From: Clostridia bacterium
GTDB lineage: Bacteria > Bacillota > Clostridia > TANB77 > CAG-508
DNA length: 64,000 nt
NCBI GenBank assembly: GCA_017934475.1
Contig: JAGBJN010000006.1
Coordinates: 193,185-257,184 of the forward strand
Direction of reading: 5' to 3'
Below the pieces are notes generated by a model, which ran no database searches, was not told where the DNA came from, and was given only the letters and a program-made list of their open reading frames with translations. The position numbers were made by a program, and so were the translations under genes. Positions 1 to 9,825 of the stretch are shown in pieces. Every line of letters begins with the position of its first letter. Positions within the stretch are counted from its first letter, which is position 1.

Positions 1-1538
1 ATTGGGGAGTTATGGTAAAAGAGATGTTCCGTACAGACAGCTTTTATTCATCTGTAGAATCAACTTTGCTTGTTCACAAAGACTACCCACCTATATTTCA
101 AATTTTTGAATTATTTTGGACAAAATTATGTGGAAATTATTATGAACCAAACCTTATAAAAAGTATGCATATCTTTGAATTTTCATTGTTTATACCTGTT
201 ATATATAACCTTACAAATAAAAACATTAAAAGTAATCTTAGAAGCATGATTTACACTTTATGTATGATAGCAATAATATTCTTATCAGTATTACTTTTTG
301 ATCAACATTGTGTAATAAACACTATTTATATTGATTATTTAATGGCTTTAATATCTGCATATGCTATTTATATGATATTATCTGAAAAAGAAAAATTTTC
401 ATATTTTTCATTATTTAACCTTGGTATGACTTTAACATTCTTAGTTCTTTTAAAACAAATGGGCATACCTTTTTATCTAATAATACTTTTTGTTTTCATT
501 TGTGATTTAGTAATTCATATTTTCACAAATAGAAAAAGTATTAAGAAAGTTCAACTAATAATTCCAATTATATTGGCAATTATTCTAATAGTTATAGTAC
601 CTTTAGTTGAATGGAAATGTTGGAATATATTTGTCTCAAACTTAAATACTGATCAACAGTTTAGTTTATCTGACATAGAAGTTTTGGAATTACCAAGTAT
701 ATTACAAGGTAAAACAGGTGAAGAATATCAGACTACTAGCGGAAATAATTTTATACAAGCAATAATAACACAAAGTATTACATCATCAAACATAGAACTA
801 TCTTTTGTACAAGCAAGTATTATTATTATTTGTCTATTTATCGTTCTTTTACTAATATTTAAAAATGATTTTACAAAAGGACAAAAATTTACTATTATAA
901 GTTCTGTAATCATTGGTTTTATTGGCTATACCTTCGTTTTGCTTAATATGTATGTATTCTCTTTTGGTCCAGGTGAAGGTCCAATTCTAGCATCATTTGA
1001 TAGATATATGGATACTTATATTATATTTATGCTTGCTTTACTTATAATCCTTTTAATAAGTAAACTTAAAGATAAAAAATTTTGGATTGTTCTATTTTCT
1101 CTAATCATTCTACTATTTACACTTCAATCACCCGAAAAACTAGATTACCTTGTTCCAAGTTTTAGAAGTAAAATTATTACAGAATACGAATATGATGCCG
1201 AAATGCTTACATCATCTTTACCTGAAAAAGCAAACGTTTTTATATTAGGAGATGATGATGACCTTGCTAGACAATATTTAATTAAGTATTATGCTAATCC
1301 TATTACAACCAATATATATCACTATAAATTTGATACTTCTTCAAATATAGAATCAGAGAAATATATAAATAGTATAAAAAATTATATTTTTAATTATGAT
1401 TACCTATATTTAAAAAATGTTGATGAAAATTTTATAGAAAAATATTCTTTTCTATTTAATGATAACATTGTAATTCCAGAGACACTATATACAATAAACA
1501 ATGTAGATGATAAAATAGTCTTTAAAATAATGAAATAA
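1..1538 (+). CDS. Multi-pass membrane protein, GT-C-like (5' partial)
   Basis: The reading frame is open from the first bases of the window (codons tgg gga gtt precede the first ATG at 12), so the start probably lies upstream and this is a partial gene. It has many hydrophobic segments through about residue 370, then a soluble C-terminal part containing an acidic run (GDDDDLARQY). This architecture, a polytopic membrane domain followed by an extracytoplasmic tail, is that of GT-C type glycosyltransferases and related cell-surface polysaccharide proteins. No catalytic motif is certain in the part seen. It is followed after 17 bases by a GT2 gene on the same strand, which supports a role in lipid-linked sugar transfer. 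Exact family not identified. Confidence 0.6.
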   Translation, partial: WGVMVKEMFRTDSFYSSVESTLLVHKDYPPIFQIFELFWTKLCGNYYEPNLIKSMHIFEFSLFIPVIYNLTNKNIKSNLRSMIYTLCMIAIIFLSVLLFDQHCVINTIYIDYLMALISAYAIYMILSEKEKFSYFSLFNLGMTLTFLVLLKQMGIPFYLIILFVFICDLVIHIFTNRKSIKKVQLIIPIILAIILIVIVPLVEWKCWNIFVSNLNTDQQFSLSDIEVLELPSILQGKTGEEYQTTSGNNFIQAIITQSITSSNIELSFVQASIIIICLFIVLLLIFKNDFTKGQKFTIISSVIIGFIGYTFVLLNMYVFSFGPGEGPILASFDRYMDTYIIFMLALLIILLISKLKDKKFWIVLFSLIILLFTLQSPEKLDYLVPSFRSKIITEYEYDAEMLTSSLPEKANVFILGDDDDLARQYLIKYYANPITTNIYHYKFDTSSNIESEKYINSIKNYIFNYDYLYLKNVDENFIEKYSFLFNDNIVIPETLYTINNVDDKIVFKIMK

Positions 1539-1555
1539 TAAAAGGAGAAATTTAG

Positions 1556-2497
1556 ATGGACAAAATAGCTGTATTAATACCCTGTTATAATGAAAGCATG
1601 ACTATTGAAAAAGTTATAAAAGATTTTAAAAAAGAACTTCCTGAAGCTACTATCTATGTGTATGATAACAATTCTACTGATGGTACAGATAAAATTGCAC
1701 GCAACGCAGGTGCGATAGTAAGATATGAAAGAAAACAAGGAAAAGGAAATGTTATAAGAACAATGTTTAGAGATATTGACGCAGAATGCTACCTTATGGT
1801 TGATGGTGATGATACCTATCCTGTTGAAAATGCTAGAGCTTTATGTGACGCAGTTCTTAACAGATCTGTGGATATGGCAATTGGTGATAGACTATCTTCA
1901 ACTTATTTTACTGAAAATAAAAGACCATTTCATAACTTTGGAAATGTATTGGTTCGAAAACTTATCAATAAAATATACAAAAGTAATATTAGAGATGTAA
2001 TGACTGGTTACAGAGCTTTTAGCTATATTTTCGTAAAAACTTTTCCAATATTATCTAAAGGCTTTGAACTTGAAACAGAAATGACAATGCATTCTTTAGA
2101 TAAAAACATGAATTTAGAAAATATAATTGTAGATTATCGAGACAGGCCAAATGGCAGCATTTCCAAGTTAAAAACTTATTCGGATGGCGTAAAAGTTATA
2201 AAAACAATTATCACATTCTTAAAAAATTACAAACCAACTAAGTTCTTTAATACTCTTTCATTTTTACAAATAATATTAGGTAGTGCCTTTTTGATTCCAG
2301 TTATTATAGAATTTATCAATACAGGATTAGTTCCTAAGATTCCAACATTTATCGTATCAATATTCTTATTTATAACTGCAGCACTTTCTTTTGTTATAGG
2401 GCTTGTTTTGCAATCAATAGTTAACAAATCTAAACAAGATTTTGAAATAACTCTAAATGATTGGAAATACAAATATAATACTATAAAAAACAAATAA
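1556..2497 (+). CDS. GT2 glycosyltransferase, polyprenyl-phosphate sugar synthase-like
   Basis: A 313-residue protein with an N-terminal GT-A fold: the start (IAVLIPCYNE), the acidic NNSTDGT turn near residue 40, and a DGDDTYP metal-binding motif near residue 83. Two hydrophobic segments near residues 237-255 and 262-285 form a membrane anchor, and the tail is basic. This is the arrangement of DPM1/GtrB-type enzymes that move a sugar from a nucleotide donor to a polyprenyl phosphate. A good ribosome binding site (aaaggag) precedes the ATG. It lies just downstream of a GT-C-like membrane protein, the usual partner that would use such a lipid-linked sugar. The substrate cannot be told. Confidence 0.85.
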   Translation: MDKIAVLIPCYNESMTIEKVIKDFKKELPEATIYVYDNNSTDGTDKIARNAGAIVRYERKQGKGNVIRTMFRDIDAECYLMVDGDDTYPVENARALCDAVLNRSVDMAIGDRLSSTYFTENKRPFHNFGNVLVRKLINKIYKSNIRDVMTGYRAFSYIFVKTFPILSKGFELETEMTMHSLDKNMNLENIIVDYRDRPNGSISKLKTYSDGVKVIKTIITFLKNYKPTKFFNTLSFLQIILGSAFLIPVIIEFINTGLVPKIPTFIVSIFLFITAALSFVIGLVLQSIVNKSKQDFEITLNDWKYKYNTIKNK

Positions 2498-2503
2498 TTA
2501 ATA

Positions 2504-2536
2504 AAAAAAGCTTGTTAAATATTAACAAGCTTTTTT
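2504..2536. terminator. Bidirectional intrinsic terminator
   Basis: A 15-bp perfect stem (2504-2518 with 2522-2536) with a three-base loop, an A tract on one side and a T tract on the other, lies between two convergent genes. It serves the GT2 gene on + and the last gene of the large polysaccharide operon on -, and overlaps the stop codon of the latter. Confidence 0.9.
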
Positions 2537-3695
2537 ATTTCTTTTTAAAAATAAATAATTTACTAAATATATAATTAAGTATAACAACAACTACTTGTGC
2601 AACTATTGTCCATACAAATACCCAAAAATCTGAATTCATTCCTAATAAAGTGATAAAAATATACATTATTAGCATTTCTGCTAATAGTGTAAATACTCTT
2701 GCCCCCATAAAAGTACAAAATTCTTTGAATATTTTTTTTGACTTACTTTTAAATACCCAAATTCTATTTGTAAAGTATGCAAATGTACACGCAATTATCC
2801 ATGAACTAACAACTGCAATTTGTACATGAAAACCATTTTCTGCATCAAGAAATGTATATAACATTCCCCACTTTACTCCAACACTAACAAGTGTAGCCAA
2901 AAATCCCATTATTAAATACATAATTATTTCTTCAAATTTTTTATATAATCCTAATATCATTTGAAATAAAGTTTTAACAATTCTTTTAAAATCCACAAAA
3001 TAAGGATGTTTTATTTGATTTTTCACAAGTGCTTTATGAGATTCTTTTAAATTTTTTACATATCCTTTAATTCCTGCTGTACTTGTCCCTCCTGCTCTCA
3101 TGTGAATTAGAACCTCATTAATATATTCTAATTTTATATTTTCATCTTTCATCATTCTAAGCATAAAATCATAATCAGCAACTATTCTAAATTGTAAATC
3201 AAATGAACCAATTTTGTCATATACTTCCCTTTTTAAATATAGTGTTGGATGTGCTGGATGCCATCCGTTTTTTATTTTTCCCTTTGCCGATTTCCATATT
3301 CTTTGTGGCTTACTCATTGTTTCCTCATCCATAAATATAAGGTCAGCATATGTTCCATCACAATTAGTTTCTTTAAACTTGTCAGCAATTATTTTTAATG
3401 TATTTTCGCTTGCATATATATCATCAGAATTAAGTATTCCAATAATATCTCCAGTTGCCATTTTTATACCTTTATTCATTGCATCGTAAAGTCCTGTATC
3501 TTTTTCGCTGATATACTTTAATTTTCCATTGTATTTACTTTCATAATTTTTTACAATCTGTATTGTATTATCTTTTGATAAACCATCCACTATTATATGT
3601 TCATAGTCTTTATATGTTTGACTTAAAATAGATTCAATTGTATCTTTTAGTGTTTTTTCAGAATTATATGTTACTGTTATTATTGATATTTTCAT
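2535..3695 (-). CDS. GT2 glycosyltransferase fused to a GtrA-like membrane domain
   Basis: Residues 1-230 are a WcaA-type GT2 domain: ISIITVTYNSEKTL at the start, IIVDGLSKDNT, and NSDD at 89-92 as the metal-binding motif. Residues 257-384 hold four hydrophobic segments with the TNRIWVFKSK signature between the second and third, typical of GtrA proteins that are thought to help flip polyprenyl-linked sugars. GtrA is usually a separate small protein, so this is a fusion. It is the last gene of the polysaccharide operon; the flippase gene ahead of it ends one base upstream of its ATG, suggesting coupled translation. The sugar is unknown. Confidence 0.85.
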   Translation of the reverse strand: MKISIITVTYNSEKTLKDTIESILSQTYKDYEHIIVDGLSKDNTIQIVKNYESKYNGKLKYISEKDTGLYDAMNKGIKMATGDIIGILNSDDIYASENTLKIIADKFKETNCDGTYADLIFMDEETMSKPQRIWKSAKGKIKNGWHPAHPTLYLKREVYDKIGSFDLQFRIVADYDFMLRMMKDENIKLEYINEVLIHMRAGGTSTAGIKGYVKNLKESHKALVKNQIKHPYFVDFKRIVKTLFQMILGLYKKFEEIIMYLIMGFLATLVSVGVKWGMLYTFLDAENGFHVQIAVVSSWIIACTFAYFTNRIWVFKSKSKKIFKEFCTFMGARVFTLLAEMLIMYIFITLLGMNSDFWVFVWTIVAQVVVVILNYIFSKLFIFKKK

Positions 3696-3696
3696 T

Positions 3697-4917
3697 TTAA
3701 TTCCCCTTTATCTTTTTTAAACTATATTTATAATATCCTAAATACATTATAAATTGAACAGCAAGTGAACTACAATATGATATTACAGCTCCATTTATAC
3801 TAAATTTCTTTATTAAAATGAATGATGATATTGCTGCGATTGTTGTAACAATAGCATATATTATTAATTGTTGGCTATTCTTTTTCATTATAGTTAAACT
3901 TGTAGACAAAATTGCAGTTAAAGCATAAAATATTGAAATAATAACAATTGCACATATACCAATACTGTATTCTTTAAGTGGAACTTTGTAAATAATTTCT
4001 AAAACACTAATTCCAATAAAATATATACATATTGTTGCTATAACTCCTACTGCAAATAAAATTAGCATAATCTTTATATTAACTTTATCAAACTTATCAT
4101 ATTCTTTTTTTATAAAACTATCATTTAACGTTTTCATAAATGGTATAGCTAAATATTGCCCACATAGACTCATTATAGTAGCTGGCATAATTATAATATT
4201 AAATATATCTTGTATTTCTTCTGTTTCTAAAAAACCTATAAAATATTTTTGCATATTAACTAATCCAATAGATAAAAAAGAAAAAAGAAATATTGGTAAA
4301 GCCAACTTAAATATTTTAATAATATCTTCACTCTTACTTTTATCTTTATTCTCTCTAATATATTTTTGACACATATATATGTCTACAAATGTACCTATAA
4401 CATTTACTATCAAAAGTCCAACTATAGATGCAATTATATCTTTAGTTAAATAATCAACAATAGTTAATATAATAATTCCAAGTATTGCTTTTATAAACAT
4501 TGATTTTCCCACATAATCTAGTTTATCGTTTTTTTGAAATATTCCATAATATATATCACTTACAGCCTCAATATTTCTAAATAAGCATAATAATATAATA
4601 ATAATAATTTTAGTAATATTATTTGATGAAACAAAAGCAATTGCAATACTTAATATAAACATAATAAAACAAGTAATATATCTGCTTTTTATAAAAGTTT
4701 TGTCTTTTATCTCTAAATTTGACACTTGGAATACTCTATTGAAAAAAATGGAAACAATCCATAATAAACAAGCAATAGCATATCCATATGCAAACATACC
4801 TGCTATCTCCATCCCATTTATTCTATTTGCTATTATTGAAAAAAGAAACGAATTTAACGTATTAAATGTAATTCCTATAAAATTCCATATAAAATTTTTC
4901 TTACTTTGATCTATCAT
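3697..4917 (-). CDS. Wzx-like oligosaccharide flippase
   Basis: A 406-residue polytopic membrane protein with about 12 hydrophobic segments, little soluble sequence and a basic N terminus (IDQSKKNFIWN), matching the polysaccharide biosynthesis (MOP/Wzx) family in length and layout. Such proteins flip lipid-linked repeat units across the membrane. The ATG follows aaggaag at good spacing. The operon also encodes an ABC exporter further upstream, so either two polymers are made or this protein flips a modifying sugar. Assignment rests on general architecture, since Wzx proteins have weak motifs. Confidence 0.8.
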   Translation of the reverse strand: MIDQSKKNFIWNFIGITFNTLNSFLFSIIANRINGMEIAGMFAYGYAIACLLWIVSIFFNRVFQVSNLEIKDKTFIKSRYITCFIMFILSIAIAFVSSNNITKIIIIILLCLFRNIEAVSDIYYGIFQKNDKLDYVGKSMFIKAILGIIILTIVDYLTKDIIASIVGLLIVNVIGTFVDIYMCQKYIRENKDKSKSEDIIKIFKLALPIFLFSFLSIGLVNMQKYFIGFLETEEIQDIFNIIIMPATIMSLCGQYLAIPFMKTLNDSFIKKEYDKFDKVNIKIMLILFAVGVIATICIYFIGISVLEIIYKVPLKEYSIGICAIVIISIFYALTAILSTSLTIMKKNSQQLIIYAIVTTIAAISSFILIKKFSINGAVISYCSSLAVQFIMYLGYYKYSLKKIKGN

Positions 4918-4929
4918 TTTTTCTTCCTT

Positions 4930-5802
4930 TTATATTTTTCCTTTTAATCTTTTGCGATATATTTTTGCAGACTCTAATATTTTTTCCATTCTAAATCTAC
5001 ATTTATTTTTTTCTGTATCTTTTATCGAATTAGTTGCCATTCCATCATTATGATATACTGTAATATCAGGTTCAAAAATAGTATTTTTATTATTTTTAAC
5101 ACACCAATTATGAAGCATGTATTCCTCATAATACATAAAAGTTTCTGGCTCAAATACTTTTTCTCTTTCTTTAACAAAATCATTTGAAAATATTAAACAG
5201 GCTCCCATCATCGGTACATTATTTTTTCTTTCTAATTTAACTTCTTGTATTTTATTTTCCTCATTTGTTTTATTTTTGTTATTTCTACTTAAATGTGTAA
5301 CTAAAAACCAATAAAATCCAAAGAAAGTTAAAGCTAATTTATTTAGAAAAATTGTTATATTAACTCTCCATAATTTTGAGTTAACAATTGGAATTGGACT
5401 TTGATGTATATCGCATCTTGGGTTATATACATCTGGTCCTAAAACATAAAATTTCTCTTTTTTATATATATTCTTTATTTTTTCTATTATCTCTCTATCA
5501 TTAAAAATAATGTCATTATTACAAAAAATAGCAAACTTTGTGTCATATTTTTCTTTCATATATGTATATCCATAGTTATTGCCTCTAGAAAAACCGCTAT
5601 TATTATCATTCAAAAGCACATCCACTAATTCATCGTCTTTATACATTTCTTCCAATTCTATTCCTGTATTATTAGGAGATTTATTATCAACAATAATTAT
5701 CTTAATTTTTTTATTATCTTTTAGTTCTTTAATTGATTTTACGCAATTTATAGTTTCATCTATAGTATTATAGTGTAAAATAACAAAAATTACATCTAAC
5801 AT
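4930..5802 (-). CDS. GT2 glycosyltransferase (rhamnosyltransferase-like)
   Basis: A 290-residue soluble GT-A protein. The start (DVIFVILHYNTIDET), IIIVDNKSPNNTG near residue 35 and FCNNDIIF near residue 92 match the WbbL/RfbF-like GT2 group, which often transfers deoxysugars such as rhamnose onto lipid-linked acceptors. A later PMMGACLIFS stretch and an acidic EEYMLHNW segment correspond to the acceptor-side motifs of this group. It sits 12 bases upstream of the flippase gene in the same operon. Donor and acceptor are not determinable. Confidence 0.8.
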   Translation of the reverse strand: MLDVIFVILHYNTIDETINCVKSIKELKDNKKIKIIIVDNKSPNNTGIELEEMYKDDELVDVLLNDNNSGFSRGNNYGYTYMKEKYDTKFAIFCNNDIIFNDREIIEKIKNIYKKEKFYVLGPDVYNPRCDIHQSPIPIVNSKLWRVNITIFLNKLALTFFGFYWFLVTHLSRNNKNKTNEENKIQEVKLERKNNVPMMGACLIFSNDFVKEREKVFEPETFMYYEEYMLHNWCVKNNKNTIFEPDITVYHNDGMATNSIKDTEKNKCRFRMEKILESAKIYRKRLKGKI

Positions 5803-5814
5803 TTTTTCCCTACC

Positions 5815-6930
5815 TTATTTCATTATTTCATAAAATAAATCTAAATATCTTCTTGCAATTTTAACTTTATCATATTCTTCAAAATTATATTTTTTCTTTT
5901 CTTGACCTTGTACTTTTATTATTTCGTTTATCCAGTCTTCTATTTTATACGGATCATCAACATAATTACACATTCCTTGAGTTACTTCTGGAAGTGAGGT
6001 ACATTTAGTTGTTATAACCCTTGTACCAATCTCCATTGCTTCAACTGGTGGTATTCCAAATCCCTCAAATATACTAGGAAATAAAAAAATATTACTATTT
6101 TTCATTAAAGTATTTTTTTCAGCATCTGAAACAAAAGGAGTAATAATAATGTTATCTTCAATTCCAAGCTCCTTTATTTCTTTTAAAAGATTTTCTTTAT
6201 TTGGCCCACCTACTCCTGATATAACAAATTTATCTGGGATATTAAGATTTCTATCTTTTATCTCTTTCATTACCTTTATTAAAGTTATTAAATTCTTATG
6301 TTTATGCATAGAGCAAACTGTATAATAGTATTTGTTTTCCTCTATATTATATTTCTCTTTGATACTATTGAAATCTTCTATTTCATTTTCATCTGCTTTA
6401 ACCGGCACATAAATAGCTTCAAGGTTGTTTTTATGTTTAAAATTGTTTTCTATATCTTCTTTTGTATAATTTGTAATTGTTACAACTCTATCTGCATTCT
6501 TTAATACTTTTTTCCATCCCATCTTAAACCATATGTTTTCTAGTTTCGAAAAATATTCTGGATAATGAAAGGCCTGAATATCATGTATCATTGTAACACA
6601 TTTTATTTTTTTACACTTATACAAAGGCATTTCATATACTGGGAAAAAACAAAAATCAATATTATTTTTATTAAGTACCTTATATTGCCATAAATTTTGC
6701 CATATTAAATGTTGCTTAACATTAAAAGCATAAGTATTACAAACAACAAAACTTATTCTATCATCATTAAAATATTTTTTTAAATCTTCTTCATTATCTT
6801 TTGCAAGAAATAATACATATTCATTATTATCATTATGTGCAAGCATTCCATCCATTAGATTTTTAAAATAAAACTCTACTCCACCTGATTTTTTAGGTTT
6901 AAGCCAAGTAACATCTATTCCGATTCTCAT
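5815..6930 (-). CDS. GT4 family glycosyltransferase
   Basis: A 371-residue GT-B fold enzyme. The N-terminal acceptor half has a Gly-rich loop (KKSGGVEFYF); the C-terminal half carries the donor-binding motif SIFEGFGIPPVEAMEIG near residue 285, the E-x7-E signature of retaining GT4 enzymes (mannosyl, glucosyl or rhamnosyl transferases). Its ATG overlaps the stop of the preceding DUF2304 gene by four bases (ATGA), so the two are translationally coupled. Sugar specificity is unknown. Confidence 0.88.
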   Translation of the reverse strand: MRIGIDVTWLKPKKSGGVEFYFKNLMDGMLAHNDNNEYVLFLAKDNEEDLKKYFNDDRISFVVCNTYAFNVKQHLIWQNLWQYKVLNKNNIDFCFFPVYEMPLYKCKKIKCVTMIHDIQAFHYPEYFSKLENIWFKMGWKKVLKNADRVVTITNYTKEDIENNFKHKNNLEAIYVPVKADENEIEDFNSIKEKYNIEENKYYYTVCSMHKHKNLITLIKVMKEIKDRNLNIPDKFVISGVGGPNKENLLKEIKELGIEDNIIITPFVSDAEKNTLMKNSNIFLFPSIFEGFGIPPVEAMEIGTRVITTKCTSLPEVTQGMCNYVDDPYKIEDWINEIIKVQGQEKKKYNFEEYDKVKIARRYLDLFYEIMK

Positions 6931-7298
6931 TTGTTATCCTCCAATTTTTTTTCTACATCTTCTACTCTCTTTTTTAATATGGAGATTTCTTGTATAAGTT
7001 CCTTATTTTTTTTGTTTTCTTTTGATAAAGAAACTGTTAAATTAAATATTAAGTAAAAAGAAACAAAAATTGTTATACAAAAGACCATATTAGCAGGTAC
7101 TTCAAATCCTAATAAGCTTGATATATTTTCAACAAGATTTGGTATCAAAAGAGCTAATATAAGCATAATCCCAGTTATAAGCCAAAATATAGAAAATGAC
7201 ATTTGAAGATTCTTCTTTCTAATAGATCTAATTACCAAAAATAAATAAATTAAAGTTATTATAATTAATACTACATTTAATGAAATTGACATATTCAC
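6927..7298 (-). CDS. DUF2304 family membrane protein
   Basis: A 123-residue protein with three hydrophobic segments (about residues 6-24, 34-54 and 66-90) followed by a charged, coiled-coil-like tail (KENKKNKELIQEISILKKR). Length, topology and the LNVVLIIITLIYLFLVIRSI start match the DUF2304 family. Members are usually found next to a GT2 gene of the dolichol-phosphate sugar synthase type, as here, where such a gene lies eight bases upstream. A role as membrane partner of that enzyme is an inference from this neighbourhood; no activity is known to me. Confidence 0.8.
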   Translation of the reverse strand: MNMSISLNVVLIIITLIYLFLVIRSIRKKNLQMSFSIFWLITGIMLILALLIPNLVENISSLLGFEVPANMVFCITIFVSFYLIFNLTVSLSKENKKNKELIQEISILKKRVEDVEKKLEDNK

Positions 7299-7306
7299 TT
7301 CTCCTT

Positions 7307-8005
7307 TTAATGTTTTCTTGTGCTATCTATTAAAATTGTAAGGCATACTTTAAACATATAGTCAGCAGTTTTCAAAAATCTAATTGATGACTTACCTCCC
7401 TGTCTCTCATTCATACTTACAGGAACTTCAGAAACTTTGTATTTTTTATGAAGCATACAAGCTGTTGACTCTGGTTCTGGATATTCTGTAGGATAATCCC
7501 TTGCAAATTCTTCAATTATTTTTTTATCTACTGCTCTAAAACCTGATGTAGGATCAGTTATTTTTTTACCAGTACAAATTTTTATAAATAAAGATATTAC
7601 TTTGCTCCCAAACCTTCTCATAAAAGTAGATTGAAACTTACTAGCCTTTTTATCTAAATATCTTGTTCCTATAACAATATTAGCTTGTCCATTTAAAATT
7701 GGCTCACAAATATTTGGTACATAGTTTACATCATGCTGTCCATCTCCATCAAATTGAATGGCAATATCATAATTGTTTTGATATGCATACTTATATCCTG
7801 TTTGAACTGCTCCACCAATTCCAAGATTATTTATAAGATTAATATGATTTAAATTGTTTTCTTCAAGTATTTTTAATGTATTATCTTTAGAACCATCATT
7901 AATAACAACAAAATCAAGTTCATCACTGAATTCTTTTATTTTGTTACATGTTTTTAATATATTTTCTTCTTCGTTATATGCTGGTATTATTAATAGTACT
8001 TTCAT
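7307..8005 (-). CDS. GT2 glycosyltransferase, polyprenyl-phosphate sugar synthase-like
   Basis: A 232-residue soluble GT-A protein with VLLIIPAYNEEENI at the start, VVINDGSKDNT near residue 33 and the metal-binding FDGDGQHD near residue 84, then the TDPTSGFRAVD acceptor motif near residue 150. This is the DPM1-like group without a membrane anchor. The adjacent DUF2304 protein may supply membrane association. It is one of three such synthases in the window (with 1556-2497 and 17936-18631), implying several lipid-linked sugars feeding GT-C enzymes. Confidence 0.85.
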   Translation of the reverse strand: MKVLLIIPAYNEEENILKTCNKIKEFSDELDFVVINDGSKDNTLKILEENNLNHINLINNLGIGGAVQTGYKYAYQNNYDIAIQFDGDGQHDVNYVPNICEPILNGQANIVIGTRYLDKKASKFQSTFMRRFGSKVISLFIKICTGKKITDPTSGFRAVDKKIIEEFARDYPTEYPEPESTACMLHKKYKVSEVPVSMNERQGGKSSIRFLKTADYMFKVCLTILIDSTRKH

Positions 8006-8024
8006 TAATATCTCTCCTACTTTA

Positions 8025-9812
8025 CTATTTTTTTAAAATTATAACATCTTTATCTTTATAATCTACAACATACCTATCTGAAGATAAGTCAATCTCTTCA
8101 TCTGCATTTAAACATAGATAATATTTTTTATTTTCATCTTTTAGCCATCCTTCTACGTCCAATTCTACAGGTATTTGTAATTCTCTTACATCTTCTGTTT
8201 CTGTTATTTTTGCTAAATCATTTGCCCATAACATTTGTAAGTGATTTCCATATATTTTTAATTCTTCTTTATTTATTCCATTATCTTTTAGGTATTTTAT
8301 TGCTTTTAATTGTTCTGTATTATAAATATTTGCATCTTCTTGTAATTTTCCTATATTAAATGCATATATATCAACTAAATCAGCCATATGGCTAACTGGA
8401 TTTACAAGGAAATTTCTATTTGCTATTCTACCATCTAAATTAAATACACATGCAAGAATAATTGCTACATAAACAAATAAGAATGAATATCCATATATTC
8501 CTTGTTTGTTATCCATTAGCTTATATATAGATTTAACTACTATTTGCATAATTAAAATACTAATTAAAAAATATGTTTTATAATAATAATATGATGATGC
8601 TTTTCCTGTTAAAGCCATATATAATATTCCAGCTGTAAATATCGTAGTTATTATCATACAAATTGTTGTAAAATTGTTTCTTTTACTCTTTAATTTGTCT
8701 ATACAATAAAATAAAACAAAAGGTATAAATACTATAAAGTTAGAATATAAGTTTCTATAACAATATCCTTCTGATGAAATATGACTCGCATCTGTTCCAG
8801 CCTCTGAAGATAATCCTGGAAGGATAAAATAGCATATACCTATAATTGTTGGAATTATAAGTACAACTAAAACTGTAACAACATTTCTAATTGTAAATAT
8901 TGAAAATATATTTTTTCCATCTTTTCTATTTTTTATAAAATCAAATAACATATATAAGCCAATAGCTGAATACATTATTGGAACAAAGAAATAATATGTG
9001 AAAAATATTCCAAATGTTAGTAAAAACATATATATAATCAGATATATATCTCTAAGTTCTCTGTGCTTAATATAATACACCATTGAAGTTATACTTACCA
9101 TTATTAAAATTCCAAGTGATAAATATTGATATCCAAATATCATACTATTTAGTGGATATCCAAACACAAATATAAGAGTTCCGATAAATGCAACTATTGT
9201 TTTTAATATACTATCTGTTTTATGAGTTAACCCAATATAAAAAGCTGCTGCAATTAAGAATAGCATAACTACATCTATAACTATATAAACCTTATATAAA
9301 TTTATTTCACCAACATAATTTGCAAATAAAGTAAATAGAATACCTGTATTTGTATATGCTCCTGGCATAATTGTCTTTAATTCTCCTGCTGGAGTTGATT
9401 GTGTATTATAATATGTTTTTGCAAAATCAAAATGAACTGCAGGATCTGTTGTTTCATATTTAATTTGTATAGGTAAACCATAGTGTTTATAACCAATAAA
9501 TAAAACCAATATTAGTAATATAGCAAAAACAATTATATCTTTAACTTTAATATAATATTTTTGTATTTCTTTCTTTTTTATTATTCTATATAATAAAACT
9601 ATTGATAAAACAGTATTAACAATTGATAATACAACTAATGTAGATTTTAAATGTACTAATGTAACTGCAAAACTACAAAATACATTAAAACATAAATTAA
9701 TAACTATTGATGTCACTATCCAGAATAATAGATTTTGTTTCTCATCAGACTTTTTTATTAGAATAGTTGATACTAATAATATTGCTGATACTATTATATA
9801 AATTATTTCCAT
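8025..9812 (-). CDS. Large polytopic membrane protein, GT-C-like
   Basis: A 595-residue protein with more than ten hydrophobic segments up to about residue 450 and a soluble C-terminal domain of about 130 residues (beginning near NVSHMADLVDIYAFN and including IKYLKDNG). The first long extracytoplasmic loop contains acidic residues (KYETTDPAVHFDFAK), where GT-C enzymes keep their catalytic Asp/Glu. I infer a lipid-linked sugar transferase acting outside the membrane, probably served by the polyprenyl-phosphate sugar synthase made from the next gene. No specific family is recognised. Confidence 0.6.
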   Translation of the reverse strand: MEIIYIIVSAILLVSTILIKKSDEKQNLLFWIVTSIVINLCFNVFCSFAVTLVHLKSTLVVLSIVNTVLSIVLLYRIIKKKEIQKYYIKVKDIIVFAILLILVLFIGYKHYGLPIQIKYETTDPAVHFDFAKTYYNTQSTPAGELKTIMPGAYTNTGILFTLFANYVGEINLYKVYIVIDVVMLFLIAAAFYIGLTHKTDSILKTIVAFIGTLIFVFGYPLNSMIFGYQYLSLGILIMVSITSMVYYIKHRELRDIYLIIYMFLLTFGIFFTYYFFVPIMYSAIGLYMLFDFIKNRKDGKNIFSIFTIRNVVTVLVVLIIPTIIGICYFILPGLSSEAGTDASHISSEGYCYRNLYSNFIVFIPFVLFYCIDKLKSKRNNFTTICMIITTIFTAGILYMALTGKASSYYYYKTYFLISILIMQIVVKSIYKLMDNKQGIYGYSFLFVYVAIILACVFNLDGRIANRNFLVNPVSHMADLVDIYAFNIGKLQEDANIYNTEQLKAIKYLKDNGINKEELKIYGNHLQMLWANDLAKITETEDVRELQIPVELDVEGWLKDENKKYYLCLNADEEIDLSSDRYVVDYKDKDVIILKK

Positions 9813-9825
9813 AATATCTCCTTAA

